In this document: positions 26,682 through 35,165 of the stretch, one piece after another
Numbering within the stretch: position 1 is the stretch's first letter
Layout of the letters: each line of letters starts with the position of its first letter
The notes under the pieces: model-generated
Database searches by the model: none
What the model was told of the DNA's origin: nothing
The model's input: only the letters and a program-made list of their open reading frames with translations
Origin: Rhizobium leguminosarum
GTDB taxonomy: Bacteria; Pseudomonadota; Alphaproteobacteria; Rhizobiales; Rhizobiaceae
Assembly (NCBI RefSeq): GCF_004123835.1
Contig: NZ_MZMU01000003.1
Location: forward strand, 1,488,001 to 1,552,000
Length of the DNA stretch: 64,000 nucleotides
Reading direction: 5' to 3'
Made by a program: the position numbers and the translations under genes

Positions 26682-27866
26682 TCAGGCCAGCCGCCGCAGG
26701 GACCATAATCCGGCGAGCGTCGCCAGCGCACTCGCTGAGACATAGCCCACGAGCGGCCAGGCGCTGTCCCCGCCGAGCAGAAGCACGAAGACGGTTCCGG
26801 CAAAGCCGACGATGATGCTCTCGACGCAGAAATAGAACGCGACCGCCGTTCCCGCCGTGTCGCCAAAGGCCTCAAGCGCGCCGTTGGCGGTGACCGCCGT
26901 CGCCAGGACGATGCCGATCGCGATGATCCACATCGGCACGACGAAGCTGACGAGGGAGGGCTGCAGAAACAACTCTCCCAAGGCAAGCAGCACGGCGCCG
27001 AGAAGCAGCATCACCATGCCTCTGGCAAGGCTGCCTGCAATGCCCCAGCGCATGACGAAACGTTTGGCGAAAGGCGCGGTCACGACCATCACCAGCGCCA
27101 CCGTGGCAAAGACGAAGCTGAAGCCGATGCCGGAAAAACCGGCTCTATCGATCAAGATGCGAGGTGCCGTCGAGAAGAAGACGAAGAAGGCCCCCATCGC
27201 CGTGCTGAATCCGCCGGTATAAACCCAGAAGGCAAAGCTTGTGAGGATCGGGCGGGGAGCGATCTTCGCGGTGGCGGCGGGACGGGTCTCATGCCACCGC
27301 ATACCGGCGTTGAAAAGGGCGATAACCGAAAGAAGGCCGATGACGAGGAAGATGGCGCGCCAGCCGAAGCGATCGGCGATCAAGGCTCCGGCGATCGGGC
27401 CCAATGCAGGCACGAAGGAGAGGATGGAGCCGAGCAGGCTATAGATCGTGCTGCTTTCAGGACGCCCGGCGTAGACGTCGCGCACTGTTGCGAAAGTTGC
27501 GACAAGGGCGGCCGACGCACCCACTGCCTGCAGCAATCTCAAGGTCACGAAGAGCGATGCCGACGAGGTGCCAGCAAGCAGCAAGGAGGAAGCGGCAAAG
27601 AGTGCCGTGCCTCCGAGCAGGACGGGCCGTCGTCCGACAATATCGGAAATCGGGCCGAAGATGATCTGGCCGACACCGAGCACCAGCATGTAGAGGCTGA
27701 GGGTCAGTTGGATGACCGCCGGCGAAGTGCCGAGCGCCTCCGGCATGATCGGCACAATCGGCAGATAGATATCCATGGCGAGGGAGGTCAGGATGTCGAA
27801 AGGCGCCATCAGCAGCAAGGCTGCCGGCAAGGAATAGGTCCAGCGTTGGATTTTGGGATAAGACAT
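26682..27866 (-). CDS. MFS exporter of the FloR/CmlA (Bcr/CflA) group
   Basis: A 394-residue twelve-helix drug/proton antiporter. The stretch YSLPAALLLMAPFDILTSLA, then MDIYLPIVP, and ATFATVRDVYAGRPES, FVPALGPIAGALI and FFVFFSTAPRIL are very close to what I recall of the FloR florfenicol exporter. CmlA shows the same pattern at lower similarity. The ATG at 27866 is preferred to a TTG at 27884, though neither has a strong ribosome site. It stands alone between speB and the ribosomal protein operon, with normal base composition and no mobile-element signs, so it looks like an ancestral chromosomal relative. Phenicol export is inferred. Confidence 0.88.
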   Translation of the reverse strand: MSYPKIQRWTYSLPAALLLMAPFDILTSLAMDIYLPIVPIMPEALGTSPAVIQLTLSLYMLVLGVGQIIFGPISDIVGRRPVLLGGTALFAASSLLLAGTSSASLFVTLRLLQAVGASAALVATFATVRDVYAGRPESSTIYSLLGSILSFVPALGPIAGALIADRFGWRAIFLVIGLLSVIALFNAGMRWHETRPAATAKIAPRPILTSFAFWVYTGGFSTAMGAFFVFFSTAPRILIDRAGFSGIGFSFVFATVALVMVVTAPFAKRFVMRWGIAGSLARGMVMLLLGAVLLALGELFLQPSLVSFVVPMWIIAIGIVLATAVTANGALEAFGDTAGTAVAFYFCVESIIVGFAGTVFVLLLGGDSAWPLVGYVSASALATLAGLWSLRRLA

Positions 27867-28117
27867 GGAAAAGAACCCGCTCAAATGATTTCATTCGGCG
27901 GCGATCTGTCTCTTCAGCAGTATCGGGATTGGCCGGACAGACGCCGCAACAACAGGGCAGAGTTGTTGCGGCTTATTTGTCTGCGGACTTGGTTATTCCC
28001 ATGATGCGACCTTGACTGCGGCTTCGCTCACTTCCGAAGCGCTTTGCCAAGTTTCTACCAGCAGAACCGGAATGCGACAATGGCATGCCGGCACGCTTCC
28101 GATTGGTTTAAACAGCG

Positions 28118-28146
28118 CAAAAAAAGGCCGGGTTGCCCCGGCCTTC
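28118..28146 (-). terminator. Rho-independent terminator of rplM-rpsI
   Basis: On the minus strand the hairpin GGCCGGGGCAACCCGGCC is followed by a run of eight T residues, 25 bp after the rpsI stop. Confidence 0.9.
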
Positions 28147-28170
28147 GTAAATTCCGTCTGTCCGAAGCGA

Positions 28171-28638
28171 TTAACGCTTGGAGAACTGGAACGAGCGGCG
28201 GGCCTTTGCCTTACCGTACTTCTTGCGTTCGACGACGCGGCTGTCGCGGGTCAGGAAGCCGCCCTTCTTCAGCACCGCGCGCAGGCCCGGTTCGAAGTAG
28301 GTGAGCGCCTTGGACACGCCGTGGCGAACCGCACCGGCCTGGCCGGAGAGGCCGCCGCCGGCAACCGTTGCGATGATGTCGAACTGGCCGTCACGGGCAG
28401 CCGCGACGATCGGCTGGCGCAGGATCATCTGCAGCACCGGACGGGCGAAATATTCCGCGAATTCCTTGCCGTTGACGATGATCTTGCCGGAGCCCGGCTT
28501 GACCCAGACGCGGGCGACGGCGTTCTTGCGCTTGCCGGTCGCGTAGGAGCGGCCGAGCGAATCGACCTTGCGGACGTGGGCCGGAGCAGCAGCTTCGGAA
28601 GCCGTGCCGAGATCCTTCAGGGAGGAGAGGTCAGCCAT
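28171..28638 (-). CDS. rpsI: 30S ribosomal protein S9
   Basis: A 155-residue ribosomal protein. An alphaproteobacterial N-terminal extension of about 27 residues precedes the S9 core [20 protein letters not shown]. The core continues with [19 protein letters not shown] and the conserved basic tail [19 protein letters not shown], which reaches the P-site tRNA in the 30S subunit. It begins one base after the rplM stop and ends at a strong terminator, the standard rplM-rpsI operon. Confidence 0.99.
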   Translation of the reverse strand: MADLSSLKDLGTASEAAAPAHVRKVDSLGRSYATGKRKNAVARVWVKPGSGKIIVNGKEFAEYFARPVLQMILRQPIVAAARDGQFDIIATVAGGGLSGQAGAVRHGVSKALTYFEPGLRAVLKKGGFLTRDSRVVERKKYGKAKARRSFQFSKR

Positions 28639-28639
28639 A

Positions 28640-29104
28640 TCAGGCGCTCCTTACGTTCTTTTTGTTGAGCGCGGCAACGTCGAGGGCGACCGGCTGCTGG
28701 GCTTCATGGGGATGGTTGGAGCCGGCGTAAACGCGCAGGTTCTTCATCTGGCGACGGCCGAGCGGACCACGCGGAACCATGCGTTCGACGGCCTTTTCGA
28801 GGACGCGCTCCGGGAAGCGGCCTTCGATGATCTGGCGTGCGCTGCGTTCCTTGATGCCGCCGGCATAACCGGTGTGCCAGTAGTAGACCTTGTCGGAATA
28901 CTTCTTGCCGGTGAAAACGACCTTTTCGGCATTGATGACGATGACGTTGTCGCCGTCGTCAACGTGAGGCGTGAAGGTTGCCTTGTGCTTGCCGCGCAGG
29001 CGCATAGCGATGATGGAAGCGAGACGGCCAACGACCAGCCCTTCGGCGTCGATGATCACCCACTTCTTCTCCACCTCTGCAGGCTTCTGGGAGAAGGTTG
29101 CCAT
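28640..29104 (-). CDS. rplM: 50S ribosomal protein L13
   Basis: A 154-residue 50S subunit protein. The ATG at 29104 yields the usual rhizobial N-terminus [20 protein letters not shown]. The frame continues to 29332, but that is leader. Family landmarks are [37 protein letters not shown] and [20 protein letters not shown]. It heads the rplM-rpsI operon. The leader contains a hairpin with a T-run at 29188-29215 that could act as an attenuator. Confidence 0.99.
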   Translation of the reverse strand: MATFSQKPAEVEKKWVIIDAEGLVVGRLASIIAMRLRGKHKATFTPHVDDGDNVIVINAEKVVFTGKKYSDKVYYWHTGYAGGIKERSARQIIEGRFPERVLEKAVERMVPRGPLGRRQMKNLRVYAGSNHPHEAQQPVALDVAALNKKNVRSA

Positions 29105-29187
29105 AGTGAATACTCTCTTTTGGGACCCTTGGCCCGAAGGCTTGAAGGGCGTTTCTTGTTGCTTGGATTGGCACGCTCGAGGCATGC

Positions 29188-29215
29188 CAAAAAGAAAGCA
29201 GCCCGGATAGGCTGC
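29188..29215 (-). terminator. Terminator-like hairpin in the rplM leader
   Basis: On the minus strand GCAGCC-TATCC(G)-GGCTGC is followed by TTTCTTTTT, about 85 bp before the rplM start. It could end transcription from upstream or attenuate rplM. Sequence alone does not separate these. Confidence 0.6.
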
Positions 29216-29306
29216 GTTCTGGCGCGGTGTATAAAGGGAATATGATATCGGGTCAATATCGACCTTCCGAAGGTTTTGAAAAAAAATTAAACAAAAACAA
29301 GTACTT

Positions 29307-29336
29307 AAATATGAGGTATCTTGATACCTCATATTT
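29307..29336. promoter_or_regulatory. Perfect 30-bp palindrome between the LysR gene and rplM
   Basis: Two 14-base arms (AAATATGAGGTATC and its exact inverse) flank a TT centre. It lies in a very AT-rich stretch about 200 bp upstream of rplM and 83 bp after the LysR stop. It could be an operator or part of a terminator for the LysR gene; a clean T-run does not follow. Confidence 0.6.
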
Positions 29337-29419
29337 CCGCAATCGCGGACTGCTGCGCCTGACGTTTTTCACGTCGCCTCTACCGGTTTGAAATAGCGTC
29401 CGACGGTCGAAAGCAGCTC

Positions 29420-30298
29420 TCAACCTTTGAACGCGCGCAGGCATTTAATCATTTCGCGAAGCCCGCGTGTCAGATGTTTGTCTCGGCGTAGAACCATGCC
29501 GAGACGGCGCGTGAGCCGCGGGTTCAGCGATGCAGTCGTCACGAGGCCGGCGCGGTCGCGCGTGAGCGCCAGGCCCGGCAGGATCGACCAGCCGAGCCCC
29601 ACGGCCACCAGCTCCTTGATCGCCTCGATACTGCCGAACTCCATCGCAGGTCGGATCCTGGTATCCGGTGCAGCCAGCCACGCGTCGATTGCGCGCCTGG
29701 TATTGCCGCCCTCATAAAGCAGCAGCGTCCTGTCGCGCATGAAGGCGGCGTCCGGCCCGCCTTCGGGCATCAGGCTGCCCGCGGGGGCGACGGCCAGCAA
29801 TTCCTCCTCGTAGAACGGTTCGGTCTCGAAGTTCCGTCCGGATGCCGGCAGGGCGACGACGGCGATATCGAGGCTGTTGGCCTCCAGATCGCGCAGAATG
29901 TCGTCGGCATCACCGATGCGCACGGTGATTTCGAGGCCGGGCATGGATTTTCTGGCAACGGCGATGGCGCGAGGAAGCAGATGGATCGATGCCGTGCCGC
30001 CGCTGCCGATGCGCACGCGGCCGCTGGCGCCATCTCTGTACGGCATCATCGCTTCCTCCGCGGCAGCCGATTCCTGGAGCAGCCGCCTTGCATGCACGAG
30101 CAGGTCGAGGCCTGCCGCGGTCGGCTGCGCCCGCCGCCCGACGCGTTCGATCAGCCGGACGCCGAGCCGCTGTTCCAGCCCCTTCACCTGCAGGCTGACG
30201 GCTGGCTGGGTCAGGCCTTCCTTGTCGGCCGCAGCCGTAAAGCTTCCGAGATCGGCGACATTGACGAAGGTGGCAAGCTGATCGAGGTGGAGAGGCAT
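29420..30298 (-). CDS. LysR-family transcriptional regulator
   Basis: A 292-residue regulator. The start at 30298 places the winged HTH at the N-terminus (MPLHLDQLATFVNVADLGSF, with recognition helix GLTQPAVSLQVKGLEQRLG). A periplasmic-binding-protein-like effector domain covers about 90-290. AGGA lies upstream. It is divergent from a DUF1127 gene and shares a 95-bp intergenic region with it, which contains an interrupted palindrome. Self-regulation and control of the neighbour are the usual LysR arrangement. The effector is unknown. Confidence 0.92.
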   Translation of the reverse strand: MPLHLDQLATFVNVADLGSFTAAADKEGLTQPAVSLQVKGLEQRLGVRLIERVGRRAQPTAAGLDLLVHARRLLQESAAAEEAMMPYRDGASGRVRIGSGGTASIHLLPRAIAVARKSMPGLEITVRIGDADDILRDLEANSLDIAVVALPASGRNFETEPFYEEELLAVAPAGSLMPEGGPDAAFMRDRTLLLYEGGNTRRAIDAWLAAPDTRIRPAMEFGSIEAIKELVAVGLGWSILPGLALTRDRAGLVTTASLNPRLTRRLGMVLRRDKHLTRGLREMIKCLRAFKG

Positions 30299-30310
30299 AC
30301 AAAAGAAATC

Positions 30311-30336
30311 CTTATGCATATCATAATATCCATAAG
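30311..30336. promoter_or_regulatory. Candidate LysR operator
   Basis: CTTATG and CATAAG form an interrupted palindrome around an AT-rich 14-base centre. It lies between the divergent LysR and DUF1127 genes, 12 bp from the LysR start. The spacing is similar to LysR-type boxes. Confidence 0.45.
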
Positions 30337-30393
30337 CTTCCTTCATGGCATCTTCCAGCGCATCTTTCAGCCGTTGAAGAAGGGAAGAAAGAG

Positions 30394-30624
30394 ATGGCCC
30401 TGGAATTAAGCGGGATCCTTGACACACCTCGCGATATCGTTCGGTCGAGACTTCACGGGATGGCGCGCTGGAGCCTGCGGCTGCTTATGACGATCGAACA
30501 TCACCTCGAAAAGCGCCGCAGCCGCCGCACGCTTTTAGAACTCACCGACGACGAGCTTTGCGATGTTGGTCTGACCCGTGCGCAAGCGAGGGCAGAAATA
30601 TCGAAATCCTGGTTCTGGTCCTGA
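30394..30624 (+). CDS. DUF1127 small basic protein
   Basis: A 76-residue protein. The C-terminal DUF1127 (YjiS-like) motif is RRTLLELTDDELCDVGLTRAQARAE, usually found in 45-75-residue arginine-rich proteins of rhizobia. GGAAGAAAGAG precedes the ATG. In Agrobacterium, members of this family affect phosphate and RNA regulation; the exact role of this one is unknown. It is transcribed away from the LysR gene, which may control it. Confidence 0.82.
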   Translation: MALELSGILDTPRDIVRSRLHGMARWSLRLLMTIEHHLEKRRSRRTLLELTDDELCDVGLTRAQARAEISKSWFWS

Positions 30625-30720
30625 CGGCAGCGGCCGCTGCAGGGCGTGCGGATCCTGCTCGAAATTTCAGGCGCCTTGTGGCAAAACGTCTGCCTGGAAT
30701 CGAGCGCAGGGAGCAGCATC

Positions 30721-31554
30721 ATGGCCGAAATCGTATCCTTCCGAAAGGACGCCGCCGGAGCGGAAGAGGGCGGCTTGCTGACCCGCTCGCTGCGCGACGG
30801 CGTGCTGCGGCTCGTGCTCAACAACCCACCGGCCAATGTGCTTTCGATCGCGCTTCTCGAAGCGCTGATGGAAGAGCTCGAGACGGCCGGAGCGGAGCCG
30901 GATGTGCGCGTCGTCGTCATCGCCTCGAGCGGGAATGTCTTTTCCGCCGGGCATGATCTCAAGGAACTCACCGCCCATCGCGCCGATGAAGATCAGGGGG
31001 TCGGTTTCTTCGAAAGGTCCTTCCGGCTCTGCGCCGATCTGATGCTGAAGATCGCGCATCTGCCGCAGCCCGTCATCGCCGAGATCGACGGGCTTGCAAC
31101 GGCTGCGGGCTGCCAGCTCGTTGCTTCCTGCGATCTGGCGATCTGCACGGACAGTTCGACATTCTGCACCCCGGGCGTCAACATCGGCCTGTTCTGTTCG
31201 ACGCCGATGGTGGCTGTTTCCCGTGCCGCGCACAGCAAGCAGGCGATGGAGATGCTGCTGACCGGCGAGACGATCGACGCCTCGACCGCCAAGGATTTCG
31301 GCCTCGTCAACCGTATCGTGCCGAAGCAGTATCTGGCGCAGGTGGTGTCCAAATATGCGGCAGTGATCGCCAGCAAGTCGCCGCTGACGCTGAAGATCGG
31401 CAAGGAAGCCTTCAACCGGCAGCTCGAACTGCCGGTGGAGGCGGCATATGATTATACCACCCGGGTGATGGTCGAGAACATGCTGACTGAGGATGCGCGG
31501 GAAGGGATCGGTGCCTTCCTCGGCAAGCGCAAGGCCGAATGGACGGGTGAGTGA
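30721..31554 (+). CDS. Enoyl-CoA hydratase/isomerase family protein (ECHDC3-like)
   Basis: A 277-residue crotonase-fold protein. GGGAGCAGCATC precedes the ATG at 30721. The oxyanion-hole regions are present: VFSAGHDLKEL and EIDGLATAAGCQLVASCDLA. The two glutamates that classical enoyl-CoA hydratases use are replaced here: the GGGCEL position reads AAGCQL (Gln), and the QPEI position reads TPGV. The pattern CTPGVNIGLFCSTPMVAVSR is typical of the ECHDC3-type subgroup. It may act on another acyl-CoA or have a non-hydratase role. Its stop is adjacent to the convergent EamA gene. Confidence 0.88.
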   Translation: MAEIVSFRKDAAGAEEGGLLTRSLRDGVLRLVLNNPPANVLSIALLEALMEELETAGAEPDVRVVVIASSGNVFSAGHDLKELTAHRADEDQGVGFFERSFRLCADLMLKIAHLPQPVIAEIDGLATAAGCQLVASCDLAICTDSSTFCTPGVNIGLFCSTPMVAVSRAAHSKQAMEMLLTGETIDASTAKDFGLVNRIVPKQYLAQVVSKYAAVIASKSPLTLKIGKEAFNRQLELPVEAAYDYTTRVMVENMLTEDAREGIGAFLGKRKAEWTGE

Positions 31555-32391
31555 TCACGCCAGCTTCAGAAGCAGCCCGCCGATCGCGATGACGACGCCG
31601 GCGACGTAGCGCCAGATGCTGGCTTTTTCCTTGAAGACGGTGATCGAGATTACCAGCGCAAAGAGGATTGCGGTTTCGCGCAGGGCGGCGACGGTCGCGA
31701 CCGGGGCTTTCGTCATCGCCCAGAGCGCCAGTCCGTAGGAAGCGATCGAGCCGGCGCCGCCGATGAGGCCGCGCCACCAGTTGCGGCGAACGTGACGCAC
31801 TACTGCGAAAGCGCCGCGCTGGGACGCTGCCCAGGAAAACAGCAGTACTGGCGGCAGCAGCGACATCCACAAAGTATAGGAAACCGCATTGCCGGAGATG
31901 CGTGCGCCGATTCCGTCGACATAGGTGTAGCTGGCGATGACGCAGGCATTGGCAAGCGAGAGGATGACGGCGCGGCTGCTGCCACGCCGCGCCTCCAGGG
32001 CGAGCGTCAGCACGCCGGCCGAGATCGTCATCGTGCCTGCAAGGGCGCCGCCGGAAAGATTTTCCTTCAGGATGAAACCGCTTGTCGCGGCGATCAGGAG
32101 TGGCGCGCAGCCACGCATCAGCGGATAGACGAGGCCGATATCGCCGGCCCGGTAGGCGGCGGCGACCAGCTGAAAATAGGCGAATTGCAGGATGGCCGAG
32201 GCGCCGATGAACGGCCAGGCCGAGGCGTGCGGCAACGGCAGGAATGGCAGGAACGGCAGTGCGGAAACCGCGCCGCCGGCCGAGATCAGCGCCGCATCGA
32301 GGGATTTATCGCTGCCGGCCTTGACGATGGCGTTCCATGTCGCGTGCAGCAGTGCGCCGAAGAGAACGAGCAGGATGACGTCGAGAGGCAA
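31555..32391 (-). CDS. EamA/DMT-family permease
   Basis: A ten-helix inner-membrane permease of the drug/metabolite transporter group with two EamA repeats (first repeat ends near 130, second near 275). Landmarks are GALLHATWNAIVKAGSDKS and VYPLMRGCAPLLIA in the first, and ETAILFALVISITVFKEK in the second. No ATG lies near the expected beginning. A TTG at 32389-32391 gives a standard N-terminus (278 residues), and a TTG at 32446-32448 gives a 297-residue form. The substrate is unknown. Confidence 0.8.
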   Translation of the reverse strand: MPLDVILLVLFGALLHATWNAIVKAGSDKSLDAALISAGGAVSALPFLPFLPLPHASAWPFIGASAILQFAYFQLVAAAYRAGDIGLVYPLMRGCAPLLIAATSGFILKENLSGGALAGTMTISAGVLTLALEARRGSSRAVILSLANACVIASYTYVDGIGARISGNAVSYTLWMSLLPPVLLFSWAASQRGAFAVVRHVRRNWWRGLIGGAGSIASYGLALWAMTKAPVATVAALRETAILFALVISITVFKEKASIWRYVAGVVIAIGGLLLKLA

Positions 32392-32856
32392 GGGAGTAAA
32401 TCCGGAGGATGGGAGTAAGCGGAATACGCCTCGCCTTTGGCGTTTCAAATTCCTGAAAAGACAACTGGGATTTGCACGAAAATGTACGGCTGCGGTCGCT
32501 TATGCGTTCATATGTCGAATAGCATCCTTTCGGTATGTGAACAATGGGAGCAATTTTTACGTGCGCGCGACATGCGTTCAATCCAGGCGATCCTTTCAAC
32601 TATGAGATGTTTCTAATGGATGGAAGAACAAAGAGGGAAATTATCAGGAACAAAAAAAGAAAGTATCTGCAGGAATGACGGAGCCGATTATTCTATGCTG
32701 CTGAAATATAGATATTATTCTATAGCTTTGACATAGGGGAAAATTAAAGCTTATGATTGTGCAATCTTCAGGAAATCGCAGCGCGGAATTGAGCACAAAC
32801 CTTTCGCAAGCGCGAAAGGCGTACAGTTCCTGCGTCCGCCATGACGGTGAAAAACA
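32392..32856. other. AT-rich gap of about 465 bp
   Basis: No convincing gene. The part 32590-32770 is markedly more AT-rich than the window as a whole. It includes stretches such as AAAAAAAGAAAG and CTATTCTATAGC, consistent with promoters or with a scar of a lost segment. The start of the EamA gene may reach up to 32448. Confidence 0.4.
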
Positions 32857-33178
32857 TCAGAGCTGATGATGCGGAACGAAGAGCATCCCGTCAAGGTTGT
32901 CGATGTTCTGGCAGTTTAGCACTTGGCAGCGGGGAGTGTCTTTCGAAGGGATATGCGTCCATTCCGCATAATCGGTCGCGTCGCAATAATTGCTGTTGCG
33001 GACATAGCGATCGTAGAGCGGCAAGCCACGGGGAGACTGGTAGCGGAAGATGACGGCGCCCTGATTGTGGATGGCGGCGCGCACTGGCACAGCTCATGGT
33101 GAGCGGATTGTAGCGCGAGATAGCCAGCGCCGGCGATGCGGCGAGCACGAGCATGAGGGCAAGAGCGATTTTTTTCAT
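32857..33178 (-). pseudogene. Small secreted protein gene broken by a frameshift
   Basis: The ATG at 33178 begins a clear signal peptide (MKKIALALMLVLAASPALAI) followed by SRYNPLTMSCA. The frame then changes. Resuming in the neighbouring frame gives VRAAIHNQGAVIFRYQSPRG, YDRYVRNSNYCDATDYAEWT and a Cys-rich end, stopping at 32857. The joined protein of about 105 residues is the kind of small Cys-rich exported protein found in several rhizobia. Two bases appear to be missing near 33090 (GCCAGTGCGC). Either the gene has decayed or the base calls are wrong there. Confidence 0.75.
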
Positions 33179-33317
33179 CGAATCATCCTCAAGGAGTATC
33201 CAGTTCGTATATACGGGCCAATTCATATATACGGGAAAGACACGCAGCCGGTTTCACGGAAACGCAAAAAAAACATGCCGGCCGTGCCGAAGGGCTTTCG
33301 GGAGTGGAGAAGCGGAC

Positions 33318-33746
33318 ATGAATCACGACGCCTACACGGATGATTACCTCGCCGGAATCCTGCATTCGGTAAAGACCATCGCGCTGACCGGCGCTTCGCC
33401 CAATCCGGCCCGGCCGAGCAACGGCGTCCTGGGCTATCTGCTGTCGCGCGGCTACGAGGTCATTCCTGTCAATCCGGGGCAGGCGGGCAAACAGATCCAG
33501 GGCCGTACCGTGTATGCCCGGCTCGCCGACATTCCGGTGCCGATCGACATGGTCGACGTCTTTCGCGCCTCCGAATATCTGGACGGGGTCGTCGAGGAGG
33601 CGCTGGCGCTGAGGCCGCTGCCGAAGATCATCTGGTCTCAACTTGGTGTTCGCGACGATGCGGCTGCGGCAAAGGCGGAGGCCGCCGGCATCCAGATGGT
33701 GATGAACCGCTGCCCGGCGATCGAGTATCCCCGTCTTATTGCCTGA
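33318..33746 (+). CDS. CoA-binding domain protein (YccU-like)
   Basis: A 142-residue cytoplasmic protein with a single CoA-binding Rossmann domain: TIALTGASPNPARPSNGVLG, GYEVIPVNPGQAGKQIQGR and DMVDVFRASEYL, ending RCPAIEYPRL. These match the YccU group, related to the N-terminal part of succinyl-CoA synthetase alpha. The ATG at 33318 gives a normal length; the open frame upstream does not look coding. Its cellular role is not defined. It precedes metY by 117 bp on the same strand. Confidence 0.9.
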   Translation: MNHDAYTDDYLAGILHSVKTIALTGASPNPARPSNGVLGYLLSRGYEVIPVNPGQAGKQIQGRTVYARLADIPVPIDMVDVFRASEYLDGVVEEALALRPLPKIIWSQLGVRDDAAAAKAEAAGIQMVMNRCPAIEYPRLIA

Positions 33747-33863
33747 GTTGCGGTCCGCTGAGACGGATTTTCCACCGAACGCCCATGGGTTGAAACGGAT
33801 CGCGATTAACTTTCGCAAGCGACCGGCTATGATCCTGCCCGTCAGCAACAACTGGAGGACGAC

Positions 33864-35165
33864 ATGGCCAAGAACGATCCGGGATTCAACACGTTGGCGA
33901 TCCATGCCGGTGCGCAGCCCGATCCGACGACTGGCGCGCGGGTAACGCCGATCTACCAGACGACCGCTTTCGTCTTCAATGATTCCGATCATGCAGCCGC
34001 CCTTTTCGGCCTGCAGGCCTTCGGCAACATCTACACCCGCATCATGAACCCGACGCAGGCCGTGCTCGAGGAGCGTGTCGCAGCGCTCGAGGGCGGCACC
34101 GCAGCCCTTGCCGTCGCCTCCGGCCATGCGGCGCAGGTGATCGTCTTCCACAATATCATGCGTCCTGGCGAGAATTTCATCGCTGCCCGCCAGCTCTACG
34201 GCGGTTCGATCAACCAGTTCGGCCATGCCTTCGAGAATTTTGGCTGGCAGGTGCGCTGGGCCGATGCCGCCGATCCGGCAAGCTTCGAAAGCCAGATCGA
34301 CGACAAGACGCGCGGCATCTTCATCGAGAGTCTCGCCAATCCCGGCGGCACTTTCGTCGATATCGCCGCCATCGCCGACGTCGCGCATCGCAACGGCCTG
34401 CCGCTGATCGTCGACAATACGATGGCAACGCCGTATTTCATCCGTCCGATCGAACACGGCGCCGATATCGTCGTGCATTCACTGACGAAGTTTCTCGGCG
34501 GCCACGGCAATTCCATGGGCGGCCTCATCGTCGACGGCGGCACTTTCGACTGGTCGAAATCCGGCAATTATCCGATGCTGTCGAGCCCGCGGCCGGAATA
34601 TAACGGCATGGTCCTGCATGCGACTTTCGGCAATTTCGCCTTTGCGATCGCCGCCCGTGTGCTCGGCCTGCGCGACCTCGGGCCAGCGATCTCGCCCTTC
34701 AACGCCTTCCTGATCCTGACCGGCATCGAGACGCTGCCGCTCAGAATGCAGCGCCACAGCGACAATGCGATCGCCGTCGCGAAATGGCTGAAGGCGCACA
34801 GCAAGATCGCCTGGGTGAATTATGCCGGCCTCGACGACGACCCGAACCACGCCCTGCAGCAGCGCTACTCGCCGAAGGGCGCCGGCTCTGTCTTCACCTT
34901 CGGGGTCAAGGGCGGCTATGAGGCGGGCAAGACACTGGTCGAGGGGCTGGAGCTCTTCTCCCATCTTGCCAATATCGGCGACACCCGCTCGCTCGTCATC
35001 CATCCGGCCTCGACGACGCACCGGCAATTGACCGACGAGCAGAGGATCGCTGCCGGCGCGGGGCCTGACGTGGTGCGCCTTTCCGTCGGCATCGAGGACG
35101 TCAAGGACATCATCGCCGATCTCGAACAGGCGCTCTCGAAGATCTGCGATCAGAGGGATCCATGA
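33864..35165 (+). CDS. metY: O-acetylhomoserine aminocarboxypropyltransferase (sulfhydrylase)
   Basis: A 433-residue PLP enzyme of the Cys/Met metabolism family. It makes homocysteine (or methionine with methanethiol) from O-acetylhomoserine and sulfide. Landmarks are NDPGFNTLAIHAGAQPDPTT, ARVTPIYQTTAFVF, SGHAAQVIVFHN, the PLP Lys in HSLTKFLGGHG, and the C-terminal GDTRSLVIHPASTTHRQL. The length near 430 separates MetY from the shorter cystathionine gamma-synthase group. GGAGGACGAC precedes the ATG. The stop overlaps the start of a cupin gene (ATGA). Confidence 0.95.
   Translation: MAKNDPGFNTLAIHAGAQPDPTTGARVTPIYQTTAFVFNDSDHAAALFGLQAFGNIYTRIMNPTQAVLEERVAALEGGTAALAVASGHAAQVIVFHNIMRPGENFIAARQLYGGSINQFGHAFENFGWQVRWADAADPASFESQIDDKTRGIFIESLANPGGTFVDIAAIADVAHRNGLPLIVDNTMATPYFIRPIEHGADIVVHSLTKFLGGHGNSMGGLIVDGGTFDWSKSGNYPMLSSPRPEYNGMVLHATFGNFAFAIAARVLGLRDLGPAISPFNAFLILTGIETLPLRMQRHSDNAIAVAKWLKAHSKIAWVNYAGLDDDPNHALQQRYSPKGAGSVFTFGVKGGYEAGKTLVEGLELFSHLANIGDTRSLVIHPASTTHRQLTDEQRIAAGAGPDVVRLSVGIEDVKDIIADLEQALSKICDQRDP

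Noticed and set aside
33747..33863. SAM-II riboswitch before metY
   Set aside because: I looked for the conserved SAM-II pseudoknot bases expected in alphaproteobacteria and did not find them.
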